Below are positions 34,977-42,899 of a stretch of 64,000 nt of DNA, one piece after another. Both the position numbers and the translations under genes were made by a program. The number at the start of each line of letters is the position of its first letter. Position 1 is the first letter of the stretch. This DNA is from an uncultured Pseudomonadota bacterium (GTDB lineage Bacteria; Pseudomonadota; Gammaproteobacteria; Steroidobacterales; Steroidobacteraceae). The stretch is from contig CAIKZZ010000037.1 in the NCBI GenBank assembly GCA_903832085.1, positions 35,790 to 99,789 on the forward strand, given 5' to 3'. The notes beneath the pieces were generated by a model. It ran no database searches. It saw only the letters and a program-made list of their open reading frames with translations, and was not told the DNA's origin.

Positions 34977-35911
34977 GGTGTCTCACCGACTGGCTGCTGT
35001 TCAGCAGCTGATAGCGCTTTGATGTCAGCAACGATTAATGTCCCTAAGCCCTCATTCGTAAAGATTTCAGCGAGTAGAGCATCGGTGGACTTATAGGAGA
35101 TCACATGCACGCGCCGCACGCCACCCCGAATGGCTGTTTCTATTGCATTTGCTTTAGGTAGCATGCCATCTGCAAAGCTACCGCCATGTTCAAGACGCTT
35201 AAGCCCATTTAGATCTGTATAAGAGACGAGTGTGCTCGGGTCCTCTAAGCGCTCAAAAACGCCAGCGGCGCCAGTGCACAGCAGGAGTTTCTCTGCGCCA
35301 ACTGCAGCGCCGATATTGGCCGCTACGGTATCCGCATTGATGTTGAGTATGACTCCTTGGCCATCACAGGATACCGGGCTCACGATCGGCATATAGCCCG
35401 CATCCAACAATTTTAAAAGGACGTCTGGTTGCACGCTGTCGATGTCACCAACCTGTCCGTAGTCGACCATTGAGCCATCGGCACGCTTGACCGGCGGACG
35501 GCGTCGCGCATTGATCAGGCTGCCATCCACGCCCGATAGTCCTACAGCGCTAATACCTAGGTCGCGGCAGAGACTCAGTAGCTGTGTATTGATCAGGCCG
35601 TTGAGGACCATGACTGTGATGTCGACGGTCTTCGTGTCTGTGACTCGCCGTCCGTCGACCATTGATGGCTGCATCCCGAGGGAGTGTTGCATCTGGTCGA
35701 GCTGAGGCCCACCCCCGTGAACCAGTATTACTCGGATGCCGACTTGGTGAAGAATCGCAACTTGTTCCATGAGCGCTCGGGTCGCCGTAGTGTCCCCAAA
35801 AAGCGCACCGCCGACCTTGACGACAAATATCTTGCCTTTGTACATGCGAATGTAAGGTGCTGCATTGCGCATAGCTCGGATGGCAAAAGCCTGTTCAGGG
35901 CGATAATTCAT
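34973..35911 (-). CDS. argB: N-acylglutamate (N-acetylglutamate) kinase
   Basis: Phosphorylates N-acetyl- (or N-acyl-) glutamate. A 312-residue amino-acid kinase with KVGGALFGD, LVHGGGPQLDQM and NINADTVAANIGAAV. Unlike the Xanthomonas ArgB, it lacks a C-terminal GNAT acetyltransferase domain, so it does not supply N-acylglutamate synthase activity. The first about 25 residues precede the kinase core, as in arginine-inhibitable forms, though the regulatory helix is not certain. Separated from argF' by 82 bp containing two ARG-like sites. Confidence 0.93.
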   Translation of the reverse strand: MNYRPEQAFAIRAMRNAAPYIRMYKGKIFVVKVGGALFGDTTATRALMEQVAILHQVGIRVILVHGGGPQLDQMQHSLGMQPSMVDGRRVTDTKTVDITVMVLNGLINTQLLSLCRDLGISAVGLSGVDGSLINARRRPPVKRADGSMVDYGQVGDIDSVQPDVLLKLLDAGYMPIVSPVSCDGQGVILNINADTVAANIGAAVGAEKLLLCTGAAGVFERLEDPSTLVSYTDLNGLKRLEHGGSFADGMLPKANAIETAIRGGVRRVHVISYKSTDALLAEIFTNEGLGTLIVADIKALSAAEQQPVGETP

Positions 35912-35962
35912 GGCTGTCTTCTCTATAGGTCGGAGCTGAAGTCGTCGGCGTCATACTGTCGA

Positions 35963-36001
35963 GGTAATATTTATGCGCAGGTGCATTGCATGCTCATGCA
36001 A
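35963..36001. promoter_or_regulatory. second pair of ARG-box-like sites upstream of argB
   Basis: Site one, GGTAATATTTATGCGC (35963-35978), shares 13 consecutive bases with one ARG box in front of argR. Site two, TTGCATGCTCATGCAA (35986-36001), is a perfect 6-4-6 palindrome that overlaps the argF' stop. Start-to-start spacing is 23 bp rather than 21. They could let ArgR control an internal promoter for argBH; the palindrome could also act at the RNA level. Confidence 0.45.
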
Positions 36002-37001
36002 GCAATCGGTGCAGCACCGCCATTTGTACAACGAGCCGGTTATGCGACTCTCTTAACACGGCGCTACGCGGCCCATCGAGTACCTGGTCAGCCACCGCGA
36101 CATTGCGACGGACTGGCAAACAATGCATAAAATGCGCGGTGGAAGCAGCCGTATTAAACCATGACTCGTCTACTTGCCAGTCTTGTAAGTTATGACGCAA
36201 CGCCTGATCGTGATCGGAATCGCCATAAGGTGAGGTTGCCCCCCACTCTTTTGCATAGAGTACCTGTGCGCCTTTGAGAGCTGTAGCACGGTCTGACGTC
36301 TCGGTGATTGAGCCTCCAGACAACGTTGCTGCTTTGCGTGCTTTCTCCATGACAGGATCTGGTAGCGCATAGCCATCAGGGCGCAACACCACGACTTCAT
36401 GTCCCCGTAACGCTGCCATATGGACGGTGGCTGCTGGCACCGCAAGGGGTAGCGCGCGCGGGTGATTGACCCATGACAATACAAATTTTGACTGCGGTGC
36501 CACGAGCAGGTCATCCAACGTTTTCCAGTCCGCAAGCGCTTGGCAAGGATGATTAATTGCCGATTCTAGGTTGATGACAGGTTTTTTCATCAATTGCGTC
36601 ATCGTTCGGAATTTCTCATCCGCAAGATCTTTCGCAAGATCGTGTCCCTCAGCGAAAGAGCGTACGCCAACTGCATCGCAATATGACGCCAGTGTGGGTA
36701 GCCCCTCGCGGACATGCTCAGCAGCTGCGCCGTCCATGCGCACACCGAGGCGAGTTTCTAACTCCCAAGTCCCTTGACCAGGAGTAATGACGAAGGTGTT
36801 CCCACCTAAACGTGCCATACCGGATTGGAAGGAGGCGAGCGTGCGCAGAGACGGATTCATAAATACGAGGCCTAGTATTTTACCGGCGAGCACACGTGGC
36901 TCTGGTTTACGCTGTAAATGATCACTAAGCGCGAGCAAATCGCGTATTGCCTCAACACTGAGATCAGCTAAGTCCAGAAAGTTTTTTAGGGAATAACTCA
37001 C
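35994..37001 (-). CDS. N-acylornithine carbamoyltransferase, possibly N-succinylornithine-specific
   Basis: A 335-residue transcarbamylase of the acetyl/succinyl-ornithine branch, not a normal ArgF. It has NPSLRT, the GTWELETRLGVRMDG segment, HPCQ carbamoyl-phosphate site and the C-terminal FMHCLPVRRN. At the residue that separates substrates (Glu92 in Xanthomonas acetylornithine enzyme, Pro90 in the Bacteroides succinylornithine enzyme) this protein has Ala in DGAAAEH; known mutants of Glu92 to Ala, Ser or Pro favour succinylornithine. The SxRTR motif has Leu for the last Arg. GTG start overlaps the argD stop by 4 bp. Confidence 0.85.
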   Translation of the reverse strand: MSYSLKNFLDLADLSVEAIRDLLALSDHLQRKPEPRVLAGKILGLVFMNPSLRTLASFQSGMARLGGNTFVITPGQGTWELETRLGVRMDGAAAEHVREGLPTLASYCDAVGVRSFAEGHDLAKDLADEKFRTMTQLMKKPVINLESAINHPCQALADWKTLDDLLVAPQSKFVLSWVNHPRALPLAVPAATVHMAALRGHEVVVLRPDGYALPDPVMEKARKAATLSGGSITETSDRATALKGAQVLYAKEWGATSPYGDSDHDQALRHNLQDWQVDESWFNTAASTAHFMHCLPVRRNVAVADQVLDGPRSAVLRESHNRLVVQMAVLHRLLA

Positions 37002-38167
37002 GCTGACAGGCTCCTAAGAGCTGTAGCGAGGAGCGCAACATGCGACTCGTCCAAAGTGAATGGCGGCAATAAACGTACGATATGCGGGTCCGCCGCGGTT
37101 CCTGCAAAGATACCCTTGCCTAATAGTTCCTTCTGAATGTCCTTGGCCGGTCGGGATGTACGCAATCCCAAAAGCAGTCCCGCACCTTGGATATCTGTGA
37201 TCGGGCCAGTCACACAGGTGTCCCGTATCAGCTGTGACATGCGGGAGACGTTCTCAAGAAGCCCTTCTGACTCAATAATATCGATGACGGTCTCGACGAT
37301 TGCGCAGGCGAGGGGGCCGCCACCGAAGGTCGTGCCCATGTCGTCTACTTTAAGTGCCGATGCGATCGCTGGATTCATGAGCATCGCGGATACCGGAAAG
37401 CCGGCACCCAGCGCTTTAGCTGTGGTTAAGATGTCTGGAGTAACGCCTGCACGGTTGGCACCGAAAGCAAATCCAGTCCGGCCCACACCACATTGAACTT
37501 CGTCGAAAATGAGTACAGCACCCATTTCTGTACAACGGCGACGTAATGCAGCCAGCACTGAAGTGCTGATGTCAAACGCTCCAGCGAGACCCTGAACAGG
37601 CTCAACAATGACGCACGCTGTTTCCGAGGTAATGCCAGTTAGAGATGCCGCAGGATCAGTTCTCGAAATAAAGCTCACATCAAACGGAGTGGTCGGAAAG
37701 CCATACCATTTTTCGCGCGCTCCAAAAGTTACGGCTGCGGCGGCTGTCGTGCGACCGTGCCAGCCATGCTCGAGTGCTACAGCCTGTCGTCTGCCTGTCA
37801 GCTTGAACGCAATCCGAAGAGCGTTTTCATTGGCTTCTGCTCCGGAATTTACAAAGAAAACTGTGTCAAGGCCCAGATTAGCAAAACGTACTAGGCGCTC
37901 AGCAGCGCGTTCGCGCACTGCCATCGCAATCGCATTTGTTTGAAACAAAACGCTGTGCGCTTGCTGTGTGAGAGCCGCGAGCCAACGCTTATGGCCATAG
38001 CCTAATGCTGCAACTGCATGACCGCCGTAGAAGTCTAAAATGCGTCGACCATCGCGTGTATGTAGCCACACCCCCTCGGCATGGGTGACTTCGATAGGAT
38101 ACTGTGCAAACACTTGGGCAAGATGGTTATTTATAGGCATGGCTGATGGTTTGTTCAGTGTAGACAT
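36998..38167 (-). CDS. argD: acetylornithine/N-acylornithine aminotransferase
   Basis: PLP aminotransferase that converts N-acylglutamate semialdehyde to N-acylornithine; 389 residues, class III fold. Motifs: FFVNSGAEANENALRIA, LIFDEVQCGVGRTG, and the PLP lysine in ILTTAKALGAGFPVSAM. Tight coupling: its stop overlaps the carbamoyltransferase GTG, and 14 bp separate it from argC. An alternative start at residue 10 is possible; neither has a strong ribosome binding site. Confidence 0.94.
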   Translation of the reverse strand: MSTLNKPSAMPINNHLAQVFAQYPIEVTHAEGVWLHTRDGRRILDFYGGHAVAALGYGHKRWLAALTQQAHSVLFQTNAIAMAVRERAAERLVRFANLGLDTVFFVNSGAEANENALRIAFKLTGRRQAVALEHGWHGRTTAAAAVTFGAREKWYGFPTTPFDVSFISRTDPAASLTGITSETACVIVEPVQGLAGAFDISTSVLAALRRRCTEMGAVLIFDEVQCGVGRTGFAFGANRAGVTPDILTTAKALGAGFPVSAMLMNPAIASALKVDDMGTTFGGGPLACAIVETVIDIIESEGLLENVSRMSQLIRDTCVTGPITDIQGAGLLLGLRTSRPAKDIQKELLGKGIFAGTAADPHIVRLLPPFTLDESHVALLATALRSLSA

Positions 38168-38181
38168 AATCAGTGGTCTTA

Positions 38182-39240
38182 TCAGGTCCAGCCTGGAGCG
38201 GGGCTATTGAGTCCGGTCGTTTCATCAAAATTAAGTAGTCGGTTCATCCACTGTATAGCCCCACCAGCAGCGCCTTTGGTAAGGTTGTCGATGACACTCA
38301 TGACAGCAACAGTAGACTCGTTGGCGCTGACAGAGATCTCTGCAAAGTTACTGCTGACGACATCTTTTAAGCGTGGTGCCGAATCACGCAATCGCACAAA
38401 TGGAGCGCTGCTGTAAAACGATGTGAGTGCTGTCGAAACATCCGCCGCTGTTACGCCTGGTTTTAATCGCGCCTGAGTGGTTGCATGTATGCCACGCGCG
38501 AACGGTCCTGAGTGAGGCACAAAATTCAGTTCACACTCGATTCCAGTAATTGACTTTGCAATAGCAATAACTTCTGGCTGGTGCCTGTGTGCGAGAGCAT
38601 TGTATGAGTAAAGGTCACTGTGGCGGCGTGGATGATGAGTTCCTTCCGTTGGTGAACGGCCAGAACCGGTACTTCCAGTGATACCAGAGATATAGAATGA
38701 AGGTGTGACTAAGTCGAGCTTTAGCAATGGCACTACAGCGAGCAGCATAGCCGTCGCGAAGCAGCCGGGATGCGATACGTGACGCGTGGTTGCAGTTCCT
38801 AAATGCTCTGGAAGTGCACACGTAAATTCGTGCAGACGGTGCGGCGCACCATGTGCATGGTGATAAACGCTCTGGTATCCAGCGGCAGTACGGAAGCGAT
38901 AATCAGCCGAGATGTCCACCACATGTGGGTGCGTGCCAGCAACCGTTGCTGCAGTTAATAAACGATCAATCAGCTCAGCAGAGACGCCATGGGGCGCAGC
39001 ACTCAATACAGCGGTTACCGAGTGCCGTGTGATTAATTGCAGCGCGGTGTCGATGCTGTGAAAGACAGTATTGGGGTAGACAGACGCTAGGTGCGGGAAC
39101 GCGCTACCAATAGCCTCGCCAGGCTTTGAGTCTGAAACAGCAGCGGCCAGCTCGAGAAAGGGATGTGCTGTGATGAGGCGTAGTAACTCGCCGGCCACAT
39201 AGCCGCTACCACCCAGTACGATTGTTGTTACACGTTCCAT
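38182..39240 (-). CDS. argC: N-acylglutamyl-phosphate reductase
   Basis: NADPH-dependent reductase forming the N-acylglutamate semialdehyde; about 352 residues. The start at 39240 is chosen because MERVTTIVLGGSGYVAGELLR is where the family begins; the frame is open 66 codons further but lacks conserved sequence there. Rossmann motif GGSGYVAGEL, catalytic Cys in HVSHPGCFATAMLL and TGSTGSGRSP. It begins 4 bp after the DUF1611 stop. Confidence 0.93.
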   Translation of the reverse strand: MERVTTIVLGGSGYVAGELLRLITAHPFLELAAAVSDSKPGEAIGSAFPHLASVYPNTVFHSIDTALQLITRHSVTAVLSAAPHGVSAELIDRLLTAATVAGTHPHVVDISADYRFRTAAGYQSVYHHAHGAPHRLHEFTCALPEHLGTATTRHVSHPGCFATAMLLAVVPLLKLDLVTPSFYISGITGSTGSGRSPTEGTHHPRRHSDLYSYNALAHRHQPEVIAIAKSITGIECELNFVPHSGPFARGIHATTQARLKPGVTAADVSTALTSFYSSAPFVRLRDSAPRLKDVVSSNFAEISVSANESTVAVMSVIDNLTKGAAGGAIQWMNRLLNFDETTGLNSPAPGWT

Positions 39241-39244
39241 GGAG

Positions 39245-40324
39245 CTACTCCATGGTTGGCTTGATAGGGAAACGCGCAGACAGACCTGCGGCTTCGATGA
39301 CGCGGTCGCCAAGCCCCGCGCCACTCGTGATGGCATTAAAGGCTGATACACCAAGTTGTGCTGTAATAATATCGACACCGACCTGGTTGTCAGTGGCGGG
39401 GCCCGTGATAACAGCGGGCTCAATATTAAAGCGATCACGCAGTAGTTTTACTCCGCCCCAAGCAGCTACTGGATCGTTCGCCGAGAGCACAAGGCCAGTA
39501 ATAGCTTCGCGAATATCGCTGGCAGATAAAATAGCCTCAACGCCATATGTGCCAAGCAGTCCATCGCCAAGCTCAAAGACAATCACATCGGGGTTGCCTA
39601 TAGCCATTTCTGTCAGCATGGTGCGAGTCAAGCTTGGCCCCACTTCCGCCGTGGTGGTCCCTACGCCGAAGTCGGTGAAAATTAGGCTTTTACGGGCCCC
39701 CGCATCTTCCATTGCGAGAATGTCACGACGCAGTGATACGCCGGTCGCTTTAAAAGCGTGCACCGAAAGTCCTCGATGACGCATCCGGGAAATAATGGAG
39801 CAGGCGGCCGCCGTTTTTCCTGCCTCCATGCAGGTGCCTGCAAGCGCGATGACTGGTACTCCGCGCGTATTGAGTACTGCGTCCCGATCTAGTGGCCGAT
39901 AGCCGATCCGCGCTGGAATGCCGATGCGCTCGCCGAGGAACGGAAACTGCAGCGCGACACCGAGCACGCGGCAATCAAATGGACGGCCTTTGTCAGCATT
40001 AATGGAGTCGCATACACCGAGCACGCCGCCTATATTGAGTACCTGAATGACGTCACCAGGTTTTACCATGGTGGGAACATGCCCTGAGTAACCAAATAGC
40101 GCCTTGCGATGACCAAGCGCGCCAAGGATGATGTCTCCCTTGCCGATCTTTGCCATACGACCGCTCGTTAGCTCTAGCGTGTTATAGGTGCTTTTGTTCG
40201 TCAGAATCTCCACGACCAGTACGACGCCCTCTTCGCAAGGGATATCCTCAGAGATACGTACCTCATGTCCAAGTCCACAGGCCTGTGTGATGGAGGCGAT
40301 TTTATCGACAAAGACGGATTTCAC
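39245..40324 (-). CDS. DUF1611 family P-loop protein (DgcN-like) inside the arginine operon
   Basis: A 359-residue protein with an N-terminal domain of about 110 residues and a P-loop NTPase-like C-terminal domain; Walker A is GTCMEAGKTAAA near 170, followed by FKATGVSLRRDILAMEDAGA and VFELGDGLLGTYGVE. DUF1611 includes DgcN, reported in D-glutamate catabolism as an N-acetyltransferase. Here the GTG start overlaps the argG stop (GTGA), and argC follows after 4 bp, so it must be made with the arginine enzymes. Because no N-acylglutamate synthase gene exists in the operon, this is the best candidate. Longer starts upstream are open but less conserved. Confidence 0.8.
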   Translation of the reverse strand: MKSVFVDKIASITQACGLGHEVRISEDIPCEEGVVLVVEILTNKSTYNTLELTSGRMAKIGKGDIILGALGHRKALFGYSGHVPTMVKPGDVIQVLNIGGVLGVCDSINADKGRPFDCRVLGVALQFPFLGERIGIPARIGYRPLDRDAVLNTRGVPVIALAGTCMEAGKTAAACSIISRMRHRGLSVHAFKATGVSLRRDILAMEDAGARKSLIFTDFGVGTTTAEVGPSLTRTMLTEMAIGNPDVIVFELGDGLLGTYGVEAILSASDIREAITGLVLSANDPVAAWGGVKLLRDRFNIEPAVITGPATDNQVGVDIITAQLGVSAFNAITSGAGLGDRVIEAAGLSARFPIKPTME

Positions 40325-41556
40325 TGCGGTGAGTCCTTTGATTGTTGTCCTGCGCGTGTGTAGAACATGCCGGTCAGCGCCAACATTTTTGAATAGCCGA
40401 GGGCGTCTGCAGGAGTCCATTCACCCGCTGCTTCGCCATAAACGCCTTTTGAGGCGGCCATCAATGAATACGGTGAGGACACGCCTTCAATGAATAGGCT
40501 GCCTGGACGAAACAAAACACTGACCGTGCCGGTGACGCGACTCTGGGATGATATGAGTAGTGCCTCGATATCACGGCAAACGGGATCAAGGTGATGCCCC
40601 TCATGTACGAGATCGCCATAGGGCGCTGCCACGAGCTCCTTAATGCGCGACTGCCGGCCTGTAAGCACCAGTTTTTCGAGTTCGCGATGCGCGGTTAATA
40701 GCACTTCAGCGGCAGGCGCCTCAAACGCTACGCGACCCTTGGTGCCGATGACGGTATCGCCTAAATGGATGCCGCGGCCTATTCCGAAAGATGCTGCTAT
40801 CTGTTCGAGCGCTTCAATAAGCGCAACGGGGGACATGGCCATCCCATCAAGCGCAACAGGAACGCCTTGCTCAAAACCGATTGTGTGACGAGCCGGGGCT
40901 AGTGGGGTCGTGTAGGCATCCTTGGTCAGCACCCACGCATCGTCTGGTATCGATCCTGTCGACGTGAGCGTTTCTTTGCCACCGATAGTAATACCCCATA
41001 GCCCTCGATTGACTGAATAGGCAGCTCCAAACGGGGGCACCGGTAGATTGCGCTCATTTAAAAACTGCAGCTGTTCGTGGCGCTTGAACGCTCGATCACG
41101 CACGGGCGCAAGAATTTCGAGTCCAGGCGCCAGAGTGCGTAGCGCAACTTCAAAACGCACCTGGTCATTGCCGGCAGCCGTACAGCCGTGGGCCACACTC
41201 GTCGCTTTTAGGGTGTTGGCAATCTCAGCGATGGTCTGGGCTTGTAGAACGCGCTCAGCACCAACACAAAACGGGTATACCTGCCCGCGTCGTGCATTGC
41301 CAATAAGCAAGAATTTTAAGACTCGATCGAAGTAGGCTGTTTTGGCCGGGATCAAGTGGTGAGCGCTGGCGCCGAGCTCAAATGCGCGCTTTTCCAATGT
41401 TTTAGCTGCATCTGCGTCAATCCCACCGGTATCTACCGTGACAGTAATCACCGGCCTGCCATAGGTTTCTTTCAACCATGGAACGCAAAAGGAGGTATCA
41501 AGACCCCCAGAAAAAGCCAATAGAATGGGCGTGACGCCCGATTGATTGCTGGTCAT
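40321..41556 (-). CDS. argG: argininosuccinate synthase
   Basis: Joins citrulline and aspartate with ATP. The 411-residue form starts at 41556 (MTSNQSGVTPILLAFSGGLDTS); the PP-loop LAFSGGLDTSFCVPWL, the VAHGCTAAGNDQVRFE segment and DDAWVLTKDA are conserved. It belongs to the divergent, non-E.-coli-type branch found with acylornithine carbamoyltransferases. It starts 10 bp after argR and overlaps the DUF1611 start. Confidence 0.93.
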   Translation of the reverse strand: MTSNQSGVTPILLAFSGGLDTSFCVPWLKETYGRPVITVTVDTGGIDADAAKTLEKRAFELGASAHHLIPAKTAYFDRVLKFLLIGNARRGQVYPFCVGAERVLQAQTIAEIANTLKATSVAHGCTAAGNDQVRFEVALRTLAPGLEILAPVRDRAFKRHEQLQFLNERNLPVPPFGAAYSVNRGLWGITIGGKETLTSTGSIPDDAWVLTKDAYTTPLAPARHTIGFEQGVPVALDGMAMSPVALIEALEQIAASFGIGRGIHLGDTVIGTKGRVAFEAPAAEVLLTAHRELEKLVLTGRQSRIKELVAAPYGDLVHEGHHLDPVCRDIEALLISSQSRVTGTVSVLFRPGSLFIEGVSSPYSLMAASKGVYGEAAGEWTPADALGYSKMLALTGMFYTRAGQQSKDSPQ

Positions 41557-41566
41557 GAAGCGGCCT

Positions 41567-42034
41567 TTAGCGGCTGTCGAGTGAACGGAAACGAGTGAGC
41601 AGGGTGCGTTGCGATCTACCCGTCGCAGTGGCAATGAACACAGTGTCATCGCCAGATAGCGTGCCAACGACTTCGGGCCACCGCGCTCTGTCAATGGCAA
41701 GTGCAACGGCTTGAGCCGAGCCTGTTAGCGTCCGCACTACAGTCAGATTAGGGCCGGCAGCGCTCACTCCGCGCACGAACGGAGCCACTGTGCGTAGGTC
41801 CGTCACAGGCCCTGACGCATCCTCTGCCAGCACGTACCGATCACCAACTTTGGCGACGCCTAAATCGCGAAGGTCACGGCTCACACTAGATTGGGTGACA
41901 GCATGGCCCGCCTGTCGCAAGAGCCGCACAAGCTCTGCCTGTCGGCCCACTTCTCCTTGACGGATGATGCGCTTTAGCGTGTCACGGCGGTCCGTGGGTG
42001 CCGCTATGCTGTGGTGTGTATTTAAGCTTTGCAT
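41567..42034 (-). CDS. argR: arginine repressor
   Basis: Hexameric arginine-sensing repressor, about 155 residues. The N-terminal winged helix-turn-helix has GRQAELVRLLRQAGHAVTQSS and SSVSRDLRDLGVAKV; the C-terminal arginine-binding domain has LALAIDRA-like sequence and the GDDTVFIAT motif. The start at 42034 is preferred for family length; ATG at 42055 is an alternative. Tandem ARG boxes overlap the start region, so it likely represses itself and the whole operon. First gene of the operon, 10 bp before argG. Confidence 0.93.
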   Translation of the reverse strand: MQSLNTHHSIAAPTDRRDTLKRIIRQGEVGRQAELVRLLRQAGHAVTQSSVSRDLRDLGVAKVGDRYVLAEDASGPVTDLRTVAPFVRGVSAAGPNLTVVRTLTGSAQAVALAIDRARWPEVVGTLSGDDTVFIATATGRSQRTLLTRFRSLDSR

Positions 42035-42067
42035 AAAAAGGCGCGTATTTTGCATATTTATGCGCAA
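42028..42067. promoter_or_regulatory. tandem ARG boxes of the argR operon
   Basis: Two 16-bp sites of the 6-4-6 type: TTGCATAAAAAGGCGC (42029-42044) and TTGCATATTTATGCGC (42050-42065), exactly 21 bp apart start to start, i.e. two helical turns, the spacing known for ArgR hexamer operators. The half-site TTTGCATAAAAA resembles E. coli arginine-operon boxes. They cover the predicted promoter and the argR start. Confidence 0.8.
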
Positions 42068-42075
42068 GCCGTCAA
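42047..42075 (-). promoter_or_regulatory. probable sigma-70 promoter of the arginine operon
   Basis: Minus-strand TTGACG (42075-42070), a 17-bp spacer, then CAAAAT (42052-42047). Transcription would begin near 42040, a few bases before the argR ATG at 42034, so the mRNA could be nearly leaderless. The -10 element overlaps an ARG box, as expected for direct repression. Confidence 0.5.
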
Positions 42076-42115
42076 GGGGGTAGCTGTGCCGCGGGTATGG
42101 CTACTGCAAAATGAG

Positions 42116-42886
42116 TTATATGTTGACGCGGACGGTTTGCTGTACGGCCCCATCGGGCGCGTAAGAACGCTCGATCACCAGGTCACCATAACTGTCGTTC
42201 TGTCCGAGCAGCAGAACGCTCGTCGAACGTGTGCCATAGGCAGTATCTACAATGAATGCGGGTGATAAGCGACGTTCTAGCGATAGCGCAAGACCGGTTT
42301 TTGGGAGCAGTTCGTCGGTTACGGGTTTACGATCACTTAACAAGTCTGTTAGTTCCAGTGGGTCCGCAAAGGGCTGATGAATAGCGTCGCTCAGTCGCTG
42401 GCGGGACGCGGACACTTTAGGCCATGGAACATTCAGCGTGGAGTTACTTAGGCCATAAATACCAGGCTCAAGAATTGCTGGGTCTTGCCCATCGCGATTG
42501 CAATAAAATGCCAGCTCTGACCGATTGCCAATAACAATACTGAAGCCGGCGTAATGCTGCGCACGTGCCTTTAGTCGGTTAAGAAATTCAAAAGGGCTGT
42601 CTTTTTCTGCTAGGAACTGAGGGATTAGCTCGCCGCGCGAAGGCATAGTTTTTCCACCGGCCTTGCTGGCGGTGGCTTCCCGAAAGTTGGTGATTGCGCC
42701 AAAACGACCGGTGCCGTCGGTTGCAAGCCACGTACCTCCTGCGCTGAGATCGCGGCCGCCAAGGATCGGGGCTGTCTGCCACCATGCAAGTGGTGCTGTT
42801 GGTCGCGCATGCATCTCATCTCGGTTGCCTATCAGTAATAGCGGATAGGTTTTATGCGTGCGCCAGGCAAATACTACGAGACACAT
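42116..42886 (-). CDS. NRDE (TANGO2-like) family protein
   Basis: A 256-residue cytoplasmic protein of the NRDE/TANGO2 family, with the Ntn-like N-terminal Cys (MCLVVFAW), the name-giving NRDE in LLLIGNRDEMHARPT, GGTWLATDGTGRFGAITNFRE, and a C-terminal TRSTSVLLL. Eukaryotic TANGO2 has been tied to heme/lipid handling; the bacterial role is unsettled. It lies 13 bp after nudC. Its 3' end is 48 bp from the argR operon promoter region. Confidence 0.87.
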   Translation of the reverse strand: MCLVVFAWRTHKTYPLLLIGNRDEMHARPTAPLAWWQTAPILGGRDLSAGGTWLATDGTGRFGAITNFREATASKAGGKTMPSRGELIPQFLAEKDSPFEFLNRLKARAQHYAGFSIVIGNRSELAFYCNRDGQDPAILEPGIYGLSNSTLNVPWPKVSASRQRLSDAIHQPFADPLELTDLLSDRKPVTDELLPKTGLALSLERRLSPAFIVDTAYGTRSTSVLLLGQNDSYGDLVIERSYAPDGAVQQTVRVNI

Positions 42887-42899
42887 GCAAATAGCAGCA

